Made by a program: the position numbers and the translations under genes. Below, one piece after another: positions 7,845 through 13,910 of a stretch of 13,910 nucleotides of DNA. The stretch covers positions 1 to 13,910 of the forward strand of contig RXOD01005470.1 in NCBI GenBank assembly GCA_005223375.1, in the 5' to 3' direction. Under the pieces are notes generated by a model. It ran no database searches and was not told the origin of the DNA. It was given only the letters and a program-made list of their open reading frames with translations. Each line of letters begins with the position of its first letter. Positions within the stretch are counted from its first letter, which is position 1. The DNA comes from Amoebophrya sp. AT5.2. Taxonomy: Eukaryota > Sar > Dinophyceae > Syndiniales > Amoebophryaceae.

Positions 7845-9138
7845 CGATACGATCTACATCTACCACGAAAGGACAAAACGGCGTAAAATACGACTCCTTT
7901 CTGTTTCCGATGCTCGAAGCAAAGATGAGCATCCAATCGGGGTCAAATCAAGATAAGAAGAAATACTCTTTTCCTGCTGTCCGCAATATGAATATCGGGC
8001 GTACTCATATTAAGTAAGTACTTCACGATGAATTGTGGCCATGTTGATTGTGATCGTGTAGCCCGTCAGTAGCGGTTGTCGTGCAAGATCAATCAAGAGA
8101 ATAGCCTCCGAAGAACTTGTTCTGAAGTGTGTTTGCTTCTCACACGGAGAATGCCGATACTATAGATACATACTGTGTAGTCCACCAGACGGCGCTCGCG
8201 GAGATCGACGCACCGATGTGTGGGTACCGATTCTGTGCGAGCGAACAATTTGAAGATCATCATGATGACAGGTTTGTGTTTGTCCTTCTGGGTGAGCGTC
8301 ATCGTTGGTTTTCATGTTGAGAGGATCATCACTTGCGGTTTTTATTCCCGTCGTCGTTGTTTGCGCTTCGAGGAGTGAAACAACCCACCTTCATCTAGAT
8401 GCTGACGTTGTAAATGTTGAGATTGAGTGTCCTACGTCTAGTACTAGCGTCTACGTCGGCTTCGGGTCGGAAAATGGTTCCAGAAAATGGTGACACCTGG
8501 ATCTTCAGACCTGTTCATTTAAAAAATTCTTTCCGCGAGGTGGAAAATGGAAAACTCCCTGGTGACGGGCTTAAGCACCTTTGTCCACCCACACGCGCCC
8601 AACATGTCGCCTCCCCTTGAGATGAGGCTTCGTTCGAGGTGAAACAATCCAAATTGATCGCGTTCTTCGTGGTATAGCGCGACCTCATTGGATCGGCGTC
8701 TCTCTACTTTGGGTTTTGATGAGTCTCTTAGTACACTTGCGCTTCGCGTTCCCTTGTTATTTTTCGGATGGTGTCATGTTGTTCATGTTGATGATTACCT
8801 GCTTAGAATTCGAGTGCACATTCGACCTCCGCTGCGCTCCTCTACAACTCCACCTGTACGTGTTTCGTCCGCATCAGTACACGCCATCCTTGTTGATGCG
8901 TAAGGGCCAAGCGGCAAGAACATCTTCCATCGTCCCTACTTTTTCTTACACAATCGTCCAGAACCAGAGTTGCCGTCCCTGGAATGCAGGGACGATAGCG
9001 CAAGAAGTGCGCTCGAAGGCCGAGAAATGCTGCCCTTTTTGCAACAGCAGGTACAGGAATTGCAACAAATTATATCATTCAAGATCCTCCCCCTCCTTCG
9101 TCATGTAACTTGCTTCTCCTTCTTCTTGAAAGTCAAGC
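7845..9138. other. Long spacer between MDH 3' end and oxygenase/RNase HII-like gene
   Basis: About 1.3 kb with no supported gene. Open plus-strand frames (for example 8716-9108 and 8970-9152) have irregular composition, no family resemblance and no splice support. It contains an 8-bp-stem hairpin at 8974-8994 and an imperfect duplication of a GTGAAACAA(C/T)CC segment near 8377 and 8640. It presumably holds the MDH 3' UTR and the 5' region of the fusion gene. Confidence 0.45.
8974..8994. repeat. Perfect hairpin, 8-bp stem and 5-nt loop
   Basis: CGTCCCTG (8974-8981) and CAGGGACG (8987-8994) are exact reverse complements around the loop GAATG. It is GC-rich and lies about 150 nt past the MDH stop on the minus strand, so it would fall in or just after the MDH 3' UTR. 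No poly-T run follows it on either strand, so it is not a simple terminator. Confidence 0.55.
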
Positions 9139-10943
9139 TTACAAGCCCGTGATGGAGAACGCCAGCTGTCGTTCTTCGATCAGTTCCTGCTCGGTTGCTT
9201 TCATCTTCTGCCGCGAGAAGTCGTCGAAGGGCAGTCCCTTCACGATCTCCCACTCGCCGTTCCCCTTGCACTGGACCGGGAAGGAGTACATCAAACCCTT
9301 GTCCACGCCATACCTGATATATTTTCAAACTACGTCGACCGATGCATAAAGTGCTATAATGGATCATCGAGAGACCATCGAGACGTACCCGTCCGTCCCG
9401 TCGGTGAAGACGGCCATGGAGACGTATTCCCCCGCCGTTTTGGTTCCGCAGATCCAGTCGTGCATGTGGTTCGTGATGCCCCGTGCGGCCGACAGCGCCG
9501 AGCTCGCCTTTCGGGCGTTGATGATCGCCGCGCCCCGAGTCTGGATCATGCTGATGAAGTCACCCTTCAGCCAGTTCTTCTCCTTCGCGAGGACGGACTC
9601 GATCTGGTGCGTTGTTTTTGTGCGTTGTTCGAGTTCCTTGTCAAAAAATACCATTCGGTGATGTTTGTTGACTTTACGGATCGACAAATTAATATGCAAC
9701 CACATGTTGAAAAGTGGAAAATTCCATTTTTGGTCGGTGTACCGGCTTTCCGCCGATCGTTCCGTGGCAGATATCCGGGTACTGGGTGGAGGAGTGGTTC
9801 CCCCAAATGCACACGTTTGCGACGTCAGACAACGGGACGTTCGCCTTCAGAGCGATCTGACCTGTGTAGCGATTACCGGCAAGAGCATCATTCACCGTTT
9901 CTAGGACTAGGACTTCTAGGTTCATCGCTCACGACTATCGGAAGCACCTCTTGCTCGGTTGTGGTCGAGTCTTGTGAGTGCGGAGAAGTTTTTCTTCGGG
10001 ATGGAGGGGGCGAACTGCGAGCACACGAGGCAGTTTGTGTTCGCCGGGTTGCCGACAACGAGCACCTTGATGTCCTTGGAGGCGTTTTTCTCGATGGCAG
10101 TCCCCATTGCCTTGAAAATCGAGATGTTCTTCTCCATCAGGTCCTTGCGTTCCATGCCCTGCTTCCGCGGAAAGGCACCTGTTTTTGCGATGGAGCGATG
10201 GTTTGGGAATAATTCGAGCCGATAGAGGTGCTGGCCCATCTGCTGCTCATGGTAGTGGTACGCATATTTACCGTCTTCTACGTCTTTGTTGCAATGCGTT
10301 TTGCTGCATCGCTGGCGGCCGTTTCTATCCTGGCGGCTGGGAGCGAGAGGACCAGCATGTCCTTACACGTCGACCCTCAGAATCAAAAATAATGCCGCGT
10401 GTACTAGCGAAACTAAGGAACTATACCGAGAAGGATTGCCACGTCCGCGTCTTGGAAGGCGACGTTCGGGTCGGTGGTGAAGATGACCTGCTTCAGCAAG
10501 GGGTAGTAGCCGTCATCCAGCTCCATCTGGATCCCCTTCAGGTTCTCCCGCACTGCCTCGATGTTCAGGTCGACGCCTGGTTGTCCATCATCAGTTTATA
10601 CAAACAGATGAGTGTTACAACGTCGGTGATAATCAATGCCAATGCGCCATAGCCCTGCAAGAACTCACTGTATGACGTAAAGAAGAAGAAAAGAAAAAGA
10701 ATCACAAACTGCATACTTACCTTGAATGATGACTTCCTGGTCGGGTCCGAACATGTCTCCATTGGCGATCATGGGGAGCAGGGCGTAGCCGATCTGCCCC
10801 GCCACCCCGGTGATTGCCACGCGCAGCGGCTTTTTCGGCTGCAGCATGTTCAGGTAGTAGGAGGCGTGCACATCCTTCCCCTTGATGCTCTTCGGGTTAA
10901 ACACCTCCCGGAGACCGTCGAAGCAACCCACAAAGCAAGACAT
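9139..10943 (-). CDS. MDH: Malate dehydrogenase, cytosolic type, six exons, 370 residues
   Basis: Catalyses NAD-linked interconversion of malate and oxaloacetate. Exons inferred from homology and GT-AG sites: 10943-10721, 10576-10427, 10178-9948, 9861-9743, 9603-9389 and 9313-9139 (TAA). Introns are 144, 248, 86, 139 and 75 nt, and the joined frame has no stop. Seen: Rossmann [13 protein letters not shown] with G46/G49/G52; acidic Asp77 after strand two (favours NAD over NADP); substrate loop PRKQGMER (Arg129, Arg135); VGNPANTN (Asn168); LTRLDHNR (Arg194, Asp196); and [11 protein letters not shown] with catalytic His224. No key residue is missing. The ATG at 10943 sits in a good context (GACACCATGTC). 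It adds about 38 residues ([15 protein letters not shown]...) ahead of the Rossmann fold, which ordinary cytosolic MDH lacks. The extension is not a typical signal or mitochondrial presequence. A related orphan exon lies upstream at 12109-12223. The antisense open frame at 9460-10212 is a shadow. Confidence 0.95.
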
Positions 10944-12108
10944 GGTGTCGGCGGCTATTGGTGAAGCGATACGGCTAGCTATGCTTCGACTTTCTTTTGG
11001 TGTCAGCCTCAACTGTGTACTCCAAATCTACTGTCTGCGATGCCAAATCGAACTCAGTGGATGAAATGGGGCGGAAATAAGTGGCTCGTAAATCGGGTAC
11101 GTATAGATACGATTCCGATTTCCACAGCTATGTCATTGTCATCTTTCTCCCACAAGGAAGCAGCGCATGCGCAGCGCTGGGGATGTAAAAACTAACATTT
11201 CACTTTCGCGCCAAAAAGACGTCCTCGCACAATAAACGACCGGTCAAAAAAACGAAAGAAGCCAACGGGAAGGGGAAGCAGGGAGGAAGTAACACTTCGC
11301 GTGGTGGGAGCAGTGCCAGTGACTCAAAAAACGGGAACAAGATCAATCATGAACAACGTCTTTCCTGCATCATAAGACATAAGAATCAATAGACCATTCA
11401 CATTCTCTCATGGATTCTTCTTTACTTTGTCTCGTGGGCGGTCGGAAGGATCACATCCAAGACAAAAGTAGATAGTGGCAGATTGTTCAGACAACACGCC
11501 TTCGTCGATCCGATCGATCCAGAAAGTCAAGAGCAAGACCCAGCGCGAAGTAGATTCTTTCGCTTTATTTTATCGGTAAGTGCAATTCTTGCAGCTTGGT
11601 TGACGGTGGAAGATGCTGGTCGTTGTACGACGCAGTGACATTTTTGTGGTTGTCGCGCTATAAAATGCGCAGGTGGATTCGACGACGGTAGATGTGGTCG
11701 AAAATGGTGAACAGCGTGAACGTTCACGTTGAACGTGCTGAGGGTGAACGCTACGACGTTGGACTTAGCAAATATAAGAAAAACGTGATGACAACAGTCA
11801 AATCAAACGGCACGCCAAGGTGAAAACCTCCCGCCACCCGCCACTCGCACGACCCTTTTGTGGTACGCAACCGCTCGAGAGGCGACATGTCACCGTACCT
11901 CCCGACCCCGTCGCCGTCACTACTTAGTCGCAACCTTGTCGCCCTGGGCATGGTGGGGCGGGAGGTTTAACATGTATTATACAGGTACTGTAGATCTACG
12001 CTCACTTCATCATAGCAAGAAATCAGTTTGAAACGAGCGGACAGTGATCAGGACATTCCCGGAGGCGAAGAAAAACAAAGATAAAAAGCACCTTCCCCCA
12101 CCACTTGC
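10944..12108. other. Spacer upstream of MDH
   Basis: Holds the MDH 5' region and about 1 kb without a supported gene. No Rossmann-fold or other MDH sequence is found downstream of the orphan exon, in any frame I read. Minus frames 11527-11727 and 11751-11951 are Arg/Ser-rich and unrecognised. A cluster of GTGAACG/CGTTCAC words lies at about 11705-11752, including a 14-bp palindrome. Confidence 0.4.
11715..11728. repeat. 14-bp perfect palindrome in a GTTCAC-rich cluster
   Basis: CGTGAACGTTCACG equals its own reverse complement. Flanking copies of GTGAAC or GAACGTG lie at about 11707, 11730 and 11744, so five related words occur within 50 nt. This could be a binding-site cluster for a dimeric DNA-binding protein. 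It lies roughly 770 nt upstream of the MDH ATG. Confidence 0.5.
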
Positions 12109-12223
12109 TTTCGGGTGTGAGAACGTTATTGTAGTAGGCCGCGTGGACGTCGTTCCCCCCCTGAATCGACTTCGGGTTGAAGCACTCTCGGAAGGAATCA
12201 AACAGCCACACAAAGCAGCCCAT
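12109..12223 (-). pseudogene. Orphan exon matching the MDH N-terminal extension
   Basis: From the ATG at 12223 the frame reads MGCFVWLFDSFRECFNPKSI and then QGGNDVHAAYYNNVLTPE. This matches the first exon of the intact MDH next door ([20 protein letters not shown], then [16 protein letters not shown]) at about two thirds of positions. Resemblance stops before the Rossmann fold. The frame would run on to 12026 as unrelated sequence, or may end at a GC-type donor (GAAA|GCAAGTGG) at 12108, phase 1. No remaining MDH exons are visible downstream. It is either a broken tandem copy of MDH or the first exon of a different gene that shares this leader. The codon before the leader is an in-frame TTG behind a stop, so the ATG is the likely start. 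Confidence 0.6.
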
Positions 12224-13023
12224 CTTCGACTTGTTTGGTCTCTTGTTCTCAGCCAATTTTTATGCTTATCAACCCAAATTGAGTTTTGCCCTCGCGAGAG
12301 TTTTCGTTTTAGCTAGGATGGATTGATGAACGCCGATACGGACACCGTCGCGCGAGCCTGTAGTTGTTCCAGTTCCTACAACTTGTATATTGTATGACTT
12401 GACAGTATGAAGGATCACGATCATGTGGTTCTTGTATCATAAATTCATAGTTATAGTATAGCTCACCCTCTCTCTAACTCTGTGGTCTTTGCCTAGTCAT
12501 GAGGCACGTAGTACATCTACATGTAGAACAAGAACAAGTACTGCGGGAGGCAACCAAGCCACCTGCCTTGCTCGCTCCTTGGGTGAAGGTAACTCACTGT
12601 CACTGCTGTCAGCTTATAATTGAAGGCGTCTACATCTTTTGCAGCGTGCGGTTGCGTGGCGCCAATTCCTGCACGTAACCCTGCCAGCTGCCGAGATCAT
12701 CTTTGTCTTTCATTGCCATTTACAATTTTGATGTTCCGCCACAGTGTTCATTCTTCCTTGCTGTCCCCAATGGTGGCATCTCGTTTTCGTCACCGCGAGG
12801 AAGCCTGAGCTCTGCGTCAAAAAACGTAGTTTTTCTTTTTACGTTTTAGTTTTTTACGTTTTAATTGTTTTTTTAATGTTTATCGTGTCGTGACGAGATA
12901 CAGATAGTGAGAGCGATAGAAGCAACTCGAGGCACAAGAACAGGTACAGGTGGTCGTGTAGTGCTGGTTGCAACTGGAACTGCGACTGCCTCACCTTCGG
13001 ATTTTCTTTGCGCTAGAAGCAAC
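12224..13023. other. Spacer between MFSD5-like gene and orphan exon
   Basis: No gene supported. The main structure is an A/T-rich tract at 12818-12880. There TTTTTACGTTTTA occurs twice (12836-12848 and 12851-12863), with an inverted partner AAAACGTA at 12821-12828. On the minus strand this lies about 160-200 nt past the MFSD5-like stop, where a transcript 3' end would be expected. The small plus frame at 12620-12808 is unconvincing. Confidence 0.4.
12821..12863. repeat. T-rich direct repeats with inverted partner
   Basis: Two copies of TTTTTACGTTTTA are separated by two bases, and AAAACGTA (12821-12828) can pair with TACGTTTT of either copy (12840-12847 or 12855-12862). The tract is A-rich on the gene strand. 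It may be a 3'-end or promoter element, or simple-sequence DNA. Confidence 0.5.
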
Positions 13024-13787
13024 TCACTCCCTTATTGGATTTCCCTCTTCCAGGTCGAGGTCTGCCATTCCGCTGCCGCCGATGATTTGCTGCTTGTCGG
13101 CTTCGAGTTCCCTTGTGGAGAAATTTGAGCCAGTTCCTGCCGCGTCCACGTCTCCCATCAGATGCAGCAGATACACGCAAGTGAGCAACAGACAAGTCGT
13201 AAAGGTAAAGCCGAGTTTTACCGGCACGTTTGAGAGAAGCACGCAGCACACGATGAAGTTCAGCGGGACCCGGAAAAAGTTGTACAGCTGTTGGTGAAGG
13301 TGATGATCATGATGTTGATGCTGATAGTCTTGTTGATTCGATGCCTGCGTGCCAATGCGAAAAAAGTGATTTGTCCACTCATTGGTAGTGGCAGGGATCA
13401 TGGATCATCCATGATCGATCACGATGCCTGCCGATGCCGAAATCATGCGACTAAAGAAAATTTGATGGCGAGCTGACTCAATACATGCAAAAATTGCATC
13501 GTTGTTCTTCAAGAACTACCGTTGATCTGCAGTTTTCCGGTACGATTTTGCTCTTCAGCAGTCCCATCGTGGGGAAGTAGAGGCCCACGCACACCTCGAA
13601 GAGCACGAACGCGGCTAGGATCATGACCGTCGAGCTCGAGAACACGACGATCGCGTGCGCCACCGCGGAGAGGGTGAAGAGAAACAGCGCGCACTTCGAG
13701 ATGTCCCAGCTCCAGTTCGTTGTTACGTAGCTAAACGCGCAGCTCCCCGTCATGCACGTATGGCGGGACCAGATGGTAAGTGACCAA
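13024..13787 (-). CDS. MFSD5: MFSD5-like (molybdate-anion) major facilitator transporter, 3' part only
   Basis: Seen: the last exon is 13287-13024 (TGA). It joins in phase 0, across a 232-nt GT-AG intron (13519-13288), to an exon ending at 13520. The joined sequence contains MTGSCAFSY, two hydrophobic helices, the signature FEVCVGLYFPTMGLLKSKIV, PENCRST|LYNFFRVPLN, and then FIVCCVLLSN and a further helix TCLLLTCVYLLHL. The tail is hydrophilic and acidic (residues after about HLMGD). This order matches the C-terminal helices of the MFSD5 family, a 12-helix major facilitator group linked in algae and animals to molybdate uptake. The 5' edge of the upstream exon is uncertain. MTGS (13753) must be included, and the nearest acceptor, CTTACCAG, would start it at 13787. 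Earlier exons lie outside the window. Substrate is inferred from family only. Confidence 0.85.
13396..13416. repeat. Near-perfect palindrome inside the MFSD5-like intron
   Basis: The arms GATCATGGAT (13396-13405) and ATCCATGATC (13407-13416) are exact reverse complements around a single central C. The site lies in the 13288-13519 intron. A duplicated CGATGCCTGC-type segment is also present in that intron (about 13339 and 13423). Confidence 0.6.
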
Positions 13788-13910
13788 CTGGTAAGTGCTA
13801 GGTGATGGGTTCCCTTGGGTGGCGACTGCGTTAAGGCGCTCGCGCCGGGCGGTTTCAGAGATGCCCCATTGTGGGGGGTGGGGGTGTTGAGCAGGGGGTT
13901 GTAGATGAGG
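13788..13910. other. Probable upstream intron of the MFSD5-like gene
   Basis: No coding similarity is seen beyond the transporter exon. On the plus strand TGGTAAGTG occurs twice (about 13774 and 13789), giving two donor-like sequences antisense to the gene. On the minus strand the same bases supply the candidate acceptor CTTACCAG. A G/T-rich tract on the plus strand closes the window. Confidence 0.35.

Noticed and set aside
8716..9108. Plus-strand frame of 130 codons with several Cys pairs, resembling a zinc-binding end
   Set aside because: The Cys/His spacing (CCPFCNSRYRNC) fits no family I know, the N-terminal part has odd composition, and no splice or neighbour support exists.
9460..10212. 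Open plus-strand frame of 250 codons
   Set aside because: It runs across three exons and two introns of the firmly identified MDH gene on the other strand.
10944..11012. Upstream extension of the MDH frame by 23 codons
   Set aside because: It opens only at a TTG; the ATG at 10943 has a good context and matches the start of the orphan leader copy.
11576..11594. Plus-strand sequence starting GTAAGTGC and ending TTGCAG, resembling a 19-nt intron
   Set aside because: It is too short for a normal spliceosomal intron and no coding sequence flanks it; most likely chance.
12026..12108. Continuation of the orphan MDH-leader frame (hydrophobic, Phe/Leu/Val-rich)
   Set aside because: It shows no MDH resemblance and begins at a plausible GC-type donor; more likely intron than a membrane segment.
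1..13910. CRISPR arrays, tRNA, rRNA, spliced-leader genes and complete transposons
   Set aside because: I found no regularly spaced repeats, cloverleaf-like segments, spliced-leader sequence, transposase or reverse transcriptase motifs on either strand, though a covariance-model search was not possible.

Overview
The window looks like nuclear DNA from a protist eukaryote. The recognisable genes are eukaryotic-type and carry spliceosomal GT-AG introns of 75-263 nt. Every gene I can support lies on the minus strand, and coding stretches alternate with less GC-rich spacers. The one-way gene order, and an oxygenase core of a kind I recall from dinoflagellate proteins, suggest an alveolate of the dinoflagellate lineage, possibly a parasitic Syndiniales such as Amoebophrya. 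That placement is inference; no spliced-leader gene, rRNA or tRNA was seen.

Layout, reading the minus strand from the right end: (1) 13024-about 13787, the last two exons of an MFSD5-type (molybdate-anion transporter) membrane protein, whose 5' part lies outside the window. (2) 12109-12223, an orphan exon that closely resembles only the unusual N-terminal extension of the malate dehydrogenase (MDH) gene beside it. (3) 9139-10943, a complete six-exon MDH. The five inferred junctions give an uninterrupted 370-residue enzyme with all expected catalytic residues. (4) 5322-7844, a single-exon 840-residue protein and the most unusual gene here. It joins a 2-oxoglutarate/Fe(II) oxygenase-like N-terminal half (HVD...H...R) to a ribonuclease HII-like domain that has lost three of its four catalytic acids, then to a 140-residue Lys-rich tail with no acidic residue. 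(5) 3231-4874, a coiled-coil, low-complexity protein with three degenerate DVDTQ-type helical repeats. (6) 617-2511, a Y_phosphatase3-like tyrosine phosphatase (HCRFGRDRTG). Its first exon can be spliced in frame to a second long open exon that has no start codon of its own, giving about 543 residues.

I see no shared pathway: this is a row of independently transcribed or polycistronic housekeeping and lineage-specific genes. Spacers hold short inverted repeats, one tandem duplication, and recurring GTAAGTGG donor-like sites on the gene strand, but no convincing RNA genes, CRISPR arrays or complete mobile elements.

The best candidate for a previously undescribed system is the oxygenase/pseudo-RNase HII/basic-tail fusion, probably a nuclear nucleic-acid-binding protein.
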